From Sphagnum magellanicum (taxonomy: Eukaryota; Streptophyta; Sphagnopsida; Sphagnales; Sphagnaceae), in NCBI GenBank assembly GCA_021904315.1, contig CM038910.1, positions 5,642,001 to 5,706,000 on the forward strand: a stretch of DNA of 64,000 bases, given 5' to 3'. A model generated the notes under the pieces. The model was not told where the DNA came from and did not search any database. It saw only the letters and a program-made list of their open reading frames with translations. The position numbers were made by a program, and so were the translations under genes. Below are positions 36,485 to 48,830 of the stretch, in pieces (the stretch's first letter is position 1; every line of letters begins with the position of its first letter).

Positions 36485-37413
36485 GGGTAGGCCTTACAGC
36501 TCGGAGCTCCATATCTGAGCTACTCACACCAATATCCTCAAGGATCTGAATCACCCATTAGTGCATTTCACATCCAGGATCTAATCAAGCTTGTCTTCCA
36601 TTGATATCCTTCCAATTAGTCAGGTGCTTAGTCCAAAATGTAGGTACTCTACCAGGCATGGCAATGGCTTCCAATATGAGAATTTAGAACTCTCCATATA
36701 GGTGTGCAAATGAAGTGTGGTTTAAAATCCAGTGTTGGGTGGGCGTTTGATTTTTTTTATTAAACACCAATTCCAGGTAGTTGAGAAATTCAGACGCACG
36801 GAGCCAGTTCTGGGGATTTGAAGAAATCAGAACCAAACAACCACGGTTTTGGGTATGTGAAAAAAAATCAGAATGAAAGAACCACTGGTTTTGGTTATTT
36901 CAAAAACCTCAAAGAGCTGCTGGGTTTCATGAACGAACCGGAAAAGAAGTGATGGTTTGTGGGCAATTATTTGACTTTGTGAAAGAATGAGAACGGTGGT
37001 ATATATCACAGCAGGGTATTTGATTTTTGAAGGCCAGCAAAGAAAATCAGCCTTTCTAGACCCCACTTGCAAAGCAGTTTGGGCCCTCCTGCGGAAATCC
37101 CGTTCCTCCACTCGTTTTAGACTCCAAGCGGCATATACTTTTGGTCGGGCAGCTGAATTGTTGACTTTGGGTCTGTCGGAGCCACCGTCTTCCTCCCCCT
37201 CTTCTGCCAAGCCTTTATGTCGTCACATCATCCTACCTTGTGTGAGAGAGATCGAGACTAATTTTATCGGCTGTCAAGCATTTGCTCTCTTGACAAACTT
37301 TCGTCCTCAGTACTTGCTTGCAGGTTCAGTCTAGGCGGGATTGGATGAAGTTTCGTCAGGTCTTCGGGGATCTGCTGCTCTAAGCTGAAGGCTTGCCAGC
37401 CGATTGCGCAATC
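36485..37413 (+). promoter_or_regulatory. 5' flank and 5' UTR of hydrolase-fusion gene Y
   Basis: This is homologous to 26115-27040 over its whole length and is very similar, including the conserved GC-richer leader from about 37060. The junction at 36485 is sharp, which marks the left breakpoint of this duplication unit. Confidence 0.6.
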
Positions 37414-40400
37414 ATGAGCCGTGATGTGAGTTCTGGCTCCATTTTGCAAAGGATTTTTTTGTGACTTTCGGATTGTTGACCAAGTCCATGTGGAGTTCTT
37501 ATTCATCCATGCGATCTTAGGTGTGGCGATTTTCAACAGCTCGTAAAGTAATGAGTTCAGTTCTCCTACACGGCCAAGATGGGCTCTTGTTGTTTCCGAC
37601 AGTTTTAGGGCTTGGGCACAGCTTTTGTAGTGTTAGGAAGATGAGCTGAGTTGATGATCTCATTCGGCAAAGCTTTGTGTTTTTGGTTGCAGATCGACCC
37701 GTGGGTCAACCAACTATGGCCGCCAGAAGGCGACAACAGGGTCACAAACATGGACGTCGTGTTCTTCAGCGACTTGGAAGATGAGTGGACTGCACCAAGG
37801 TCCTCGAAGCCCGGGGAGACATGGGTGCAGAAAGGGCATCCAGAGGTGTGTTGGCCCAAACAATGGCTACCGGAAGACCTCGGCAGCAATGTGCGAATTT
37901 TTGAAATTCGACTTTCTTTTGTCCCGTTAACCAGCTTTTTCGACCGCAGCTTCGAAATAGCAGTGTTGCGACAATTGGACAGGGTTGCCGCAATGTGGTA
38001 AGTGGTTGTGTGTTGTTTGTGCAAATGTAATGAATTTGGGTGCAAGTTAATTTGAGTAGCATAGAAGATTGGGTTAGAGTTATTCCCAAAGGGGTGCACC
38101 CAGTTTGTAGCCTAAACCCCAAAGCAATCCACCCCTGATGGCAAAATACCAGGGGGAGGAGGGGGGGTGTAACGAGTCGTGCATCCAAACTCGTGTTTCA
38201 AGACTTCCCAAATTTTCCAATGCCTTGCTTCTGAAAGATATGATGTGACAAGAATTACGCCTTTTGTTTCTACACAGCTTGTCACTTCCAAATGGGTCAT
38301 GGATGATAATGATGCATTGAAGGTGACATTTTTTTTTCTTACATCTTTTTGGTGTTCATGCCTCTTTTAGTCTTCTCAAGTTGCGCTGGAAAATTTCTAT
38401 TAGACGAGGCTCTTCATTGGTGTTTGTGGGACATGGCTATGGGGGCTTGGTGCTCAAAAAAACATTGGTCACGCTTCATGATCAATTGGGTTTTGATCGA
38501 TTTGGTTTTTACAAAGACTTACGAAGCAATCTATGTGGCATAGTGTTTTATGGTGGAACCAACACAAAGTTCAGAGGGCTCAAAGATTGGTTGTTGGATG
38601 ATCACTTGTTGGAGTTGTCTAAACGTTTTGAAGCTGCCTTGGATTTGAATAAGGTGAAAGTGTGTGTTGTTAACAAGAACAAGTCATTTTTGCAGGTTTG
38701 TATTTTTTATCCATACTCCAATTAGTTGCTTATGATAAAATGTGTACTTTGTAAGATCAATACATGTTATTGCAAAGGAACCTTGAGGTTGGAGAGTGGG
38801 CCACATTTCAAATTAGTCTGTCACTAGCCTTTCCTCATAAACTTGGTGGCCACACCAATTGATTAGGATGCCCTCTCCAATTTAAACCTTCCACTTTTGG
38901 AAGGTGTTGCCCCTTACTTGACATAAGTTTTCTTTTGTCTTTCAGAAAAACCATTCCAAAGTATCCTAAGCACAATCCCTTTAGGACCTTTGATTGCTCA
39001 TTCTAGATAAAACTTTCATCTGAAAATTATTTTCTTTTTCACGAGTGTGATGTATTTATTTGGAGACTAAGGATTGTGCATTTTACTATTTATATCTCAC
39101 TATGATGGTCAAAAATGCCTTGTGGTGTAGCAAGTATCCTTGTTGGAGGTTATAATTGTTGACTAATAGGTTGGGTTTGTGTTTTTAGTTACCATTTTGT
39201 CCCCACTTCATTAGGCTATTTTGGAAAGCTTACATGTATTTGCAATTAATTTTATATTTTAGTCAAATAATTAGTTAGTTGGGAGGATATTATATTGGCA
39301 AGCATTGTGCTTGAAGTTGTATTGACGAAATGATGTGTAGCATCTCCAACAATGTCCAATGCAAGGAGTAATTGGTGAGTTAGCCTATATTTTAATAGGT
39401 GAATGTGGTTTGGTTCAGGAAATCAAGGATTATTCTGATTTGAAATGCCAGTTAACTGATGTCATGGATAGTAATGACACTTGCACACCTACTTCCAAGG
39501 ATGACCCAAGTTATTTGGAACACCATTTTACTGATTTCATGTACAGTAATGACATTCGCACACCTACTTCCAAGGATGACCCAAGTTATTTAAAATGCCA
39601 GTTAACTGGTGTCATGGGTAGTAATGACATTTGCAAACCTACTACCAAGGATGACCCAAGTTATTTGACACTACTGGAGTTCCTACGACAGTTTTTACCA
39701 AAAGGTCTATATCAAACTATTGATGATAAGGAGGTGATGATCATTCCACACCAAACTTTGATCTTATAATCTAACTTCTTGCTTTTTTACACATGCTTAT
39801 TAACATCCTTTGTATATTTATGACATAAAATTAGTACTTGAATTATATGCCACATTAGCAAACCAAATCTATGTGTTCTAGCTTTGACATAAATATGTGC
39901 ACAGGGTGAAGAAATTCGACTCAGATTGAGTGAAACAAAAGATAAAGAGGCATTGGGAGACATGGAAATTGCTAGCACATCAACAAGAGAAAACAAGTAC
40001 TGAAAGTTCATGACTTGATTTTGTTACACAATGTCAAGTTGTTAGATGATGAAAAAAACATCCAAGTCATTGCACATTTATTTGATCAAGTCAACATGTG
40101 ATGATATTTTGCATTAGTTGCCAGCTTTATTTAAACATTTAATTAAGTTCACTTTTTTGATGTTATGTAGATACATTCCATATTTGAATATAACAAATGA
40201 AAATTGTGTTTGTATTGGGTTTCATTCTATTCTCTTTAATTTGTGACTAATCTTCTATGTACATCATGTTGGGTGAAATAGGGACAAGGAAATGGATGAA
40301 AGACAATGTGTTGTCCAACATGTTGTTTGCAATGTTGATGAAGACCATGATATGCTTACTGAAGAGGCCCACAAATTGCGAACATTCTTATGCGAAGAAA

Positions 40401-42040
40401 GTAAAAGGGCTCATGGGCATGAAGGTCCAAGAAATTTTCCAAACCTCCATGGACTTCATTCAAAGTTTTTGGAGGACACATCAGTTTTCGTAGGTGCAAG
40501 AAAAGTTGAAAAGGATTCCATTGAGTTCGTCTTTTTGGATGCACAGTGTATGAGCAAGGTGGTGGGAGTGGGACTCCATCAGGCCCTCGTTACAGTCACA
40601 AATGATAATGATGTGAAAGTGGAAGCCCTAAGTGAAAGTGACTGGGAAAGTTTGGCCTCTGTGTTCATGGAAGTCCAAGATTCAGGAGGTTTTGAACTTA
40701 TTGGTTTCAAGATGCCAAATATGGAAGAGGACAGGATCAAAACCATGAGTTTGCCACCAAAGGATGTTGCAAAACAATTTGGAGTGGGTTTGAAAGACTT
40801 CCATGGAAACCACTTCATTACCATGAACAAGAGGGAACAAAACAACATGTTTTTTCCTGTAATATGGGAGGTGGCCAAAGAATACGAGGCATTCAAACAG
40901 GGTGATCCTCATGTGACCAAACGACCTTCAGGAGTTGAATCATCTACAGGTGCTTCAAGAGCTTCATCAAGTCAAAGCAGTCAACAGAGGAAGGAGGAAG
41001 GTAAAAGTGTACGAAGTGGGTCACTATGGAAGCCATCGACTTGGTCGGAATATGGGAAGGGTGATGAAAAGGATGATGAAGGCAAACCACCTGGTGGGGA
41101 TCCACCCCCTAATTCTGGACCTTCAAGTGAACCAGAAATGGTTCCTCGTACATACACAGTGAAAGTCTATCCAGAGGCTGGGCGCAAATTCCGTGATGCT
41201 AGAGGAATTCCACACCAAATCAAGACCGCATCTATGAAGCCAAAGTTGACAATTGTGTTTTTTCGAAACCAAACAGGGACTAAACTCCTAAATGTGACAA
41301 CACGAACACAATGCAATCTTGGTTGTGATGCAGATACTGAACATTACTTTGGGTGGTTCCAAGATGATATCAAGATTTCTTTTGAAGGGCTTTCAGAAGA
41401 ATGCAAAGGAACAGATCTAAAAGATTTTAGTGCAAGTGTTCAAGGGGGTGAGAAGGGTGAACTCACAAAAGAAACAACAAACATAACTTTGGGGGGTTCT
41501 ACAAGTGTTGCTAACCTAGAGTCCAGGGGCATGTTTGGTCAAGGTATGATTGCAGGTTTTGGAACGCAAGTTCAAGTCCGAGAAGACACAACAAACACTT
41601 TTGGGCAAAAGTCCTCGAGGGCTGACACTGAAGAAATAATAGGTGTGAAACAAATTGAAGGCTTCAGTGTCCATAATCACAATTTTGAAGAAGATTTGAT
41701 TTATAAGTTTTGCATTCCAAGAGGGATTAGGAGTAGCAACAACCCTATGAGATTATTGCGATACAAAGATACTTTCACACCAATAATTGTTGGCAAATGG
41801 GATGTATCCAAGGAGAATGTCTCTGAAGCAGCAGAGTACACTTTTAAGGTGGAAAGGCACCTGTTGCACATTGAACAAGGTCCAGTCACTCTTGGAAGAG
41901 GATGTCCGCAAGATTATGTGCTAGAAATGTTCATCAATCTTGCAATGACACACTTGGATGGCTTGCGCTCAGATAAAACCATTGAAATTCGTGAGCGAAG
42001 CTTTGTTGGACCAGCAATCCAAGTGTTTCCTGTTCAATAA
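37414..42040 (+). CDS. Fusion of degenerate SERAC1-like hydrolase domain and unknown C-terminal domain, copy Y (possible pseudogene)
   Basis: Proposed exons: 37414-37425, 37693-37997, 38278-38322, 38371-38695, 39419-39733, 39905-39996 and 40282-42040. All have GT-AG borders with compatible phases, and they sum to 951 codons including the stop. Domains are as in copy X: DVVFFSDLEDEW, HPEVCWPKQWLPEDLG, LVFVGHGYGGLVLKKTL, LCGIVFYGG, three 24-residue repeats, then a 586-residue last exon with FGWFQDDI and KQIEGF. Catalytic Ser is replaced by Gly, as in X. Lesion: in the phase used by X, exon 3 contains TGA (38318-38320, codon 120), where X reads GAA. The last exon has no stop and differs from X by indels in multiples of three, so its frame was kept under selection until recently or still is. 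It could be a fresh pseudogene, or exon 3 may be skipped or spliced differently. The function is unknown. Confidence 0.6.
39449..39667 (+). repeat. Three 72-bp coding repeats (copy Y)
   Basis: Same structure as in X. The units begin QLTDVMDSNDTCTPTSKDDP, then FTDFMYSNDIRTPTSKDDP, then QLTGVMGSNDICKPTTKDDP. The tripling is present in both copies, so it predates their duplication. Confidence 0.9.
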
Positions 42041-45000
42041 TCATTGCCATTGGACAATGAATGCCAACAATCTATGGATTTTCATATGTTAAGCATCTAA
42101 TGTGTTCAAACCAAATTGGATTATTCCCTAATCGAGGGATATTAAGTGCCCACCTTGAGCCAACTTTTGTGCATACCTTTGAATCAATATTTGGAAACAA
42201 AACATACTAGTTGGGTTTTGAGTTACTTGTGATAGCAAATTTTGGTAGCGAAACTTCATTAATTTGGTAACAGAAAGGTGAACATTTAGCACCAAATACT
42301 GAAAGTAGCATTTGCCTTTGGGTCCACTATTGTTTCACAGGTTGTGGAGAGTGTTGAATTATGCTTCAGATAGGTCAATTAATTTGCATGGTAGCCAATG
42401 GTTGCCTTGGTAGTGTCATTTACATGTGAACAATCTCTTCAAATTGCTTCCACACAGAGGTGATGAGTATATTCATACAACCTATAACTTTAGGCTGTTT
42501 TGGTGTACATTGAGATGCTCCATTTAGAAAGTTATTTGTTGCCTGAATACTGGATATCCTGGTCCTTTACGTGCACCTAGATATTATTCTCCACTGAGTA
42601 GTCCTTGCATTCTCTGGAGTGGGGTTTAATCCCCTTCACGGGTGCCATATTCTCTTCACAAATGCACATCCCCATAATTGATCTGATATACCCATTACCA
42701 TGATCTGTTAAAGCTAGGCTTCCATTCATAGCTGAATTTTTTTTGGGTGTTCAATTGGTTACTTAATGCATGTTATGAAAAAAATCCAACTCTATTCAAA
42801 CCACTATCCAGGTTGCCCACTGTCCCTTCCTAAAATTATGCAAGTGAATTTTTAACATGTTTCCAACTGCTATTGATACTAGTGCAAGCTTCTTGTATGT
42901 TGTATGATCTTGCAAAATCAACCTGCACCCAACAATAGCATTTACCTAAAGTCAGGAAACATATTTTGGTTTCTAGAAAGCTAAAGCCTAGTAGAAAACA
43001 GGCTTGCAGCAAACTGGAGATTGCTCTTGACCAACTAATCAACTCTCTATAATGTGCATAGATGAGTGTAAAAACTAGGTGTACACTGAAGTAGTAGATG
43101 AAAATTGATATTGGCTCACACTTATGAGTTTTTGAAAGAGATTAAAAGAGTTCAATCTGCAAAAATAATTCAAGGAAATAGATATTACTGGAATTGTGGA
43201 GCTACAATCCAGAAATCATACCAATTTTCCAACAGTTAACTCTGCATGGGTGACTCAAATATACTCCATTACCAATTTTGTGATAAATAAGCAGCGTAGA
43301 AATGTTAGTCAAATTGTATTCCACAGAAACAATGTTGCGCTCTCACAGGTGCACATGCAAGTGAATTTCTTTTACAAGACCTGTGATGGTATTGAGTTAA
43401 CATGGCCTCTGCCAACTTCCAGAAATACTGCAACGTGGCAATTAAGTTTACCCAAGAGTATGCACTCAATTCCAGCTCTACCAATATACTTTTTATGTGG
43501 ATGCAGTAGAGTTTTCAAAGAACATTGTAGGGTTGATAGAGTCCAACCAAAAAAATAATGAAAGTTTGATGGAATGGATAGCTAATGACACGAGATCCTT
43601 GAGATTCTTGTAATCTATCAAGATAGAAATGCAATACTTACAAGTACAAAACTAATGCATTTCTGGAAATGGATGAGATTGCAATAGTCAATCCAGAACT
43701 AATTTCCATGCAAAGTAGATATTTCTATTTAATTGCAGAAAAGATCTGAAGAGTATAATAATGGCCTTCTTCAACCACAAAGTACCCGTCTTTTCAACTG
43801 GATAAATGTGGATATTGAGGAGTGGGGGCAATTTACATTTCTTGCAACAGTTTTCATTTGTTTCACACTAAGTAAAAATGTCTCACTATTTGCATCGTGT
43901 ATCTTTGAGCTGATCACAAATAATCCTTTGCTCAGACTTTAGGTGAGATTTGTCTACTCAAAAGGGTTTGGGCTCGTTTGTACACACATTAGTGTTCAAT
44001 TAAGGTACTTTGTAGAGTACTTCTTGTAGGCAAAGTAGATGAAAAAGGTTCTGAAACTAAAATTGGTGGCCAATTCCAGTTTCAGCTAGGGTAAGCATAC
44101 ACCTACACACCATTCACTGCCCAAATGTGAATTTCAGCTGCAATCAAATTTGTTCCCAAGAACTTCACCACATGTTTGTCACAAAATAAACCCTTCTGAA
44201 GTGCACCTCTTTCCCAAAATTTCCTTCAGATTCTTTAGCATGTCTTTACCACATCCATATTCTGGGTCTCAAACTGCGAATACTGATCCATGGCCTGTTG
44301 CAGGGGGACACCTTGAACATGAGTGTTGAAACAGTAAGGCTAATGGTATGCCTTTGGATGAGGTATCCTTGGTTGGCTATCTGATAGTGCAATTCAAATG
44401 ATATGTATTACAATGTTTAACAACTGCATGCAAAACAAGTGGGATCTCATTTTAATTAAGATCAGAGTAAGTATCAGAATCAAGCTTTGCATAATCCTAT
44501 CATAACTAGTACATGTTTTGGAAACTCTTGGTCGTGTTGGTTGAATCCTATGCGTTCCAGTCCTCTTTGAGGTCTCTGGGAGGTCTGGCCCCCTTATTGA
44601 CCTTACTGGAACTAGCCAGGCCCAGTGTAAAGAAATGATTATATCAGAATTGTAAAGCCAGTTTCTGAGGAGACTTGCTACAATTTCTCAGTTGACTTTA
44701 AAAAAATTGTGTCACCAGATTTTCAAATTGTATTTCTTCATACATGTTATGGTTTCATTATTTACTTCATTCTGTTTTTTCTGTGAGAATTTCTTGACTG
44801 AAGGGGTTCTTGATTGTGTACTGGATCCAAATTGTATCCTTTCTTCTACAATGGTAGTAGATTATGTACTAGATTTTATGTTTGCAAGATTGAATGGCAA
44901 AGTAAAACATCTATTCTGGTTGGGTTTGTGGCTTTGGATCATATATTATTCATGATTGGGACTGTTGTATTGCTTTGGCAAGTTATTTTGGATTGCAAGA

Positions 45001-45200
45001 TTTGCTGGTCCAACTTCAAGTTGACAATGAGATTTGGTGGGGCATGCCTTAGTTTATGCCCAGTTTGCTGTATTTTTTCAGCACAAATGATTCAAGTTTA
45101 TGAAATTTCTCAGAATTTTGGGTTTGCCAGGCCAGTTTGTGTGCTCCAGATTGATCTTACAAGGTATAGGCACTGATGATTGAAGGGACAGTTCTGTCAA
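42041..45200 (+). repeat. Decayed duplicated block (partner of 55350-57890)
   Basis: This is homologous in order to 55350-57890, including GTTGGGTTTTGAGTTACTTG/ATTGGGTTGAGTTAATTGTG near the left edge and GCATGCAAAACAAGTGGGAT at 44425/57457. Short coding-like islands exist: FEVSGRSGPLIDLTGTSQA (44562-44630; FEVPGRSDPIIDLTGTSQA in the partner), and in the partner MSFDEVLGLQPDGATIGTIV at 57389, which looks like a pentatricopeptide-type helix pair. The frames are broken in one or both copies, so I call no gene. Confidence 0.55.
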
Positions 45201-45870
45201 TTTTTGTCAAAAGGTTGTGAACACCTGTGTAGATAGATCAGCTTTTCCCTCATTATGAAGCATGCACTAGTCTTTCTTATAGTGGAAGCAATGTTGGTTT
45301 TTCTTTTGTCAAAGTATACCCAGAAGAAGCTTCAGTTTGCACTCAGTGTAAAAACCAAGGAATGAGGCACTAATCAAGAAGACAACATGGATGCGTAACA
45401 GCAAATAAAAGACAAAAAAGAAAGTGTGCCATCAACAATTGGAGATAGCTAGAATTCAAACCCTTCATAAGGGTGGAAGGAGTCACTGCAGGTCAGTAAT
45501 TTCTGTTAATATTTTCCTGCTTGAGCTTCTCTGGATTTCTCTTCTTTAGCAAAGATTTGAATCAAAGGCACTGGTGAATCCAATGATGGATTTATCTTTA
45601 TCTTCATTGACACAACAGAACTCCAGTCTCTCTTTGGAATTTGTTCCAACATGAAGGCTTTTGCAGGTTATCTTCACTTATGACTCCTGCTGTAGATTGC
45701 TCAAATGCTTCTTTGGAGGGACTCAAGACACTTTGCATGGATTAGAGACATCAATCCCTGAGTCCCCCATCCATGTTAACAGATCTTGGGTCCAGTGTCC
45801 CTCCATAGGCTGCTACAGGCAAGGAATCATCAATGGACATTATGGCAGGCTTGTGGCACATGAATGACAA
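45200..45870 (+). pseudogene. Glyoxalase II C-terminal remnant B
   Basis: Three pieces in order match pseudogene A: YTQKKLQFALSVKTKE then a stop (45316-45366), an NPFMRV-type exon around 45420-45490 with a broken frame, and ATGKESSMDIMAGLWHMND to a stop (45811-45869). The catalytic exons (DHAGGN, CHTKGH, GDT, GHE) are absent. The copy keeps bases that A has lost between NLEFA and the DKK segment, which shows where A was deleted. Confidence 0.78.
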
Positions 45871-47640
45871 TTTTGAAGGGTGTTGAAGCTTCTTGTCTTA
45901 TTGAAAGGAATGAGAGGTTGTGCTCTGGCAGAAATGTTTTTGGAATCCGAGAGGTTCTAGATTTTCTTGTCCAACCAACCACTGTTATTACCTTATCCAT
46001 CCTCCAGATGTGTGTATCTCTGTAAAGTGAGAGTTGTCTTGTAGAAGGCCAGTGGCAAAGGAAGAAGTCCACCTGTGCTATTTACATCATAAAATGAGGA
46101 GTCTTTCTGAAAACAAATTCCCATCTCTTTGTCTCTACATGTGTCTGCATGTGTCTGAGGTCTATGACCACAAGGCTGCAGTAGGCAGAATCTGTTGAGT
46201 ACAGTCTCTTTGTATGGTACACTCACTAACTGCTGAGGAGGATCTTGTATCATTTTGGATGCAAGTTCTCATGCTACCTTTAATCCATGTGTGATAATGC
46301 TATTTCATTCTTAGTTGGCTTCAAATAAAATTGTGTCAATGTCTCATCACAAAGTCAGTCTGCTTGTGTTTGAATGTTATGAAGTTGTAGTGCAAACTGC
46401 AAACATCAAGTGAATCTCTAAAAAATCTGAGAACTTTTACATCCTGATTTTTGATTGAGCCAATCTGCTATGATTGCCAGTTTTCAGGATTATGCTCCAC
46501 TTGCATCTGGCAAATTAATGCACTCTATAATCTAGTTTTTTAAAGTGGTAAATCTGCAATATTGGAAACCAGTGTAGCAATGCAAGCATGCAGGTGGATT
46601 GATAACTGCCAAGAGATACAGGCAAGCCCTGCAATCCTGAGTGAGGATTGAAGTGTTTCCAATTTCAAGCAGTTACAAATATCAGACATCTATCAAGAAG
46701 CAATCTTTGCATGTATGGAAAACGTCCTAGAGGTGCACTTTTACTGCACTTGAAGGATCATAATTTCTTCTTAGATGATGAGTTCACCGTAGGCTAGTTG
46801 TCAGATGCCGTGAGGCACAGAGAGACTTGTTGGGAGAGCGCCACTTGAATCAGAATCAGCCAGCCCTTCCAACTGTTGCAGATGCATTGTTCTTGTAAGT
46901 ATAGGAAATGTATGCAGAATGTGAATGGCCAGTTTGACAACACTGAGATCTGTAGATCATTCCATAAATCATTCCCTATCCAGCTGCCATTTGAGTTGTT
47001 GCCACCTTAGTAAGAATTGAGACTGAAGGACTGCTAATGAAGCTGCCCACTGTGGCAGTACTTAACCACAGGGTAACTGTAGATTGAGCTAGGAGTGTAG
47101 TCTAGAACTCTGTTTGCCCAAGGGAGATGAACACCTCTGGACAAATCAAAAATTGGGATTGGAGCTGGGCTAATTTATGTATAGATGCCTGTTAACACAT
47201 ACTAAGGCAGGAGCCAGAATTCTCTGAAGCTAGGTGGTATACAAATGCTATTGAATTCTTGTTGGTCTGAAAAAGTATTGTGGGAATGTCTCATCAGAAG
47301 TCATCCTCCTTGTGTTTGGATGTCATGAAGTTGAAGTGAAAACTTCAAGTGAAACTCTAACAAATCTGAGAACTTTTGCCTGCTGATTTTTGAGCGAGTC
47401 AATCCGCTACAATTGCCAGTTTTCAGGAATGTGCTGCCTGGCATGTGCAGCTTGATGCAGCCTATACTCTATTTGATTGAACCTAGCAACATGCCTTATT
47501 TTGATTCCTCAAGTGAGAAATTTTTAGATTGCATTTTGCTTTGTCGACAATTCCTTCTCCACAAGCAAACTATTAAAAAACATTTCTGTATACAGTGCGA
47601 CTTAGTCCAGCTCTAAGGATAGATAACTTTGTAAGGCAAG
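45870..47640 (+). repeat. Glyoxalase II 3' flank (B) with an internal partial second copy
   Basis: 45870-47215 matches 24489-25910. From about 47235 to 47470 the sequence returns to the part first seen at 46275-46520 (landmarks GAGAACTTTT, TTGCCAGTTTTCAGGA). A stretch of about 240 bases is therefore duplicated inside the module. No gene is supported. Confidence 0.65.
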
Positions 47641-47769
47641 GTAATGCTAACTGAAAGGAACCGTACCGACTCGTTCAGCTGCACCTTCAGCTTGAGAATT
47701 TAACGATAATGGAAAGTAAATGGACCATTCAAAGCTGAAAGTGCAGCTACTCAGTGGAAAAACACCCTT

Positions 47770-48830
47770 ACTTTTGTTCTTCCGCCTCAATCTTCTTTCA
47801 AGGCTTTTCGTCTTCACATCATCCCAGCTATGAGAGAGATCGAGACTAGATTGTCAGCTGTCAAGCATTTGCTCGCTCGACAAACCTTCGTCCTCAGTAC
47901 TTGGTTGCAGGTTCAGTCTAGACGGCATAATTGGATTCTGTTTTGTCAGGTCATTGGGATCAGCTGCTCTAAGCTGAAAGCATCCAGCCAATTGCGCGAT
48001 CATGAGTGTTCGCGTCCTTGTGAGTTCTGGCTCCATTTTGCAAAGCGTTTTTTCTGAGTTTCGGATTGTTGAACGAGTCCATGTGGAGTTCTTATTCGGC
48101 AATGCGATCTTAGGGGTGGAGATTTCATCAGTGCGTAGACTAATGACTTCAGTTGTGTGGCACAGTGTTTTATGGTGCAGTTCCACACTTACGAACGAAT
48201 TCTCGAGGCTCTCAAAACAACCCTTCCATTCATATGCCTGGTGATCTACATGGGTTTGGTTCATGATAAATTTTGCCTCAAGCTTTATGATAGGTAAAGC
48301 CCATGGGCGGTGGGGTGGGGGACATCCCAAAATGTGGGGCCGAACTTGGCTATCACCTTGTCCTAGGCCCCTTATTTTGAGAATGCCCCCACCCTAGGGC
48401 TTTACCCTGGTGCCATGAACTTGAGCGAGATCAGAGTCTGTGTTGTCAACCAGGGTGCATCAAATATGTAGGTTTGCAATCTCATCCATCCTCTACGAGG
48501 TAGTTACTTCCAACCTGTGATTTCTTTTTAGGAGAAGTGTTTTCATTTTTCTTTTAAAAGATTGTGAAAAATTTGGATCAAGTTGTTTTCCGAGTGAGAA
48601 TTGAACTAATTTTGCAATTTACAAAAAAACAAATTGAAAAGAGAACACCCTGCTTTCAACATGGGTACATCCTACATTGGATGGATTATATTGCAAAGGA
48701 CCCTAGAGGTTATTACGGGTCACCTTTGATCCAAATAAATCACTATCCATTCCCCCATAAGCTTGATTAGTGCGATTGAAACTGAAATGTAATAGGGAAC
48801 CTCTTTATATTTCACATGTGGGAGCTCTTC
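47770..48830 (+). pseudogene. Internally deleted hydrolase-fusion copy (Z)
   Basis: 47790-48150 matches the leader, first mini-exon and first intron of X and Y. The mini-exon is ATG at 48002 with GTGAGT at 48020. The sequence then jumps to exon 4 (LCGTVFYG at about 48156; X has LCGIVFYG), losing about 1.1 kb with exons 2 and 3. IRVCVVNQGAS (about 48435-48470) matches VKVCVVNKNKS of X, and 48690-48800 matches X intron 4. The later exons, including the large C-terminal one, are missing. A 114-bp foldback element sits inside. It is not functional. Confidence 0.8.
48293..48406. mobile_element. 114-bp foldback element
   Basis: It begins GGTAAAGCCC and ends GGGCTTTACC. The arms stay complementary almost to the centre (GGTGGGG...CCCAAAAT...GGGGCC against the reverse complement of the right half). 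It interrupts the homology between copy Z and copies X and Y. I see no clear target duplication, so the superfamily is open. Confidence 0.75.
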
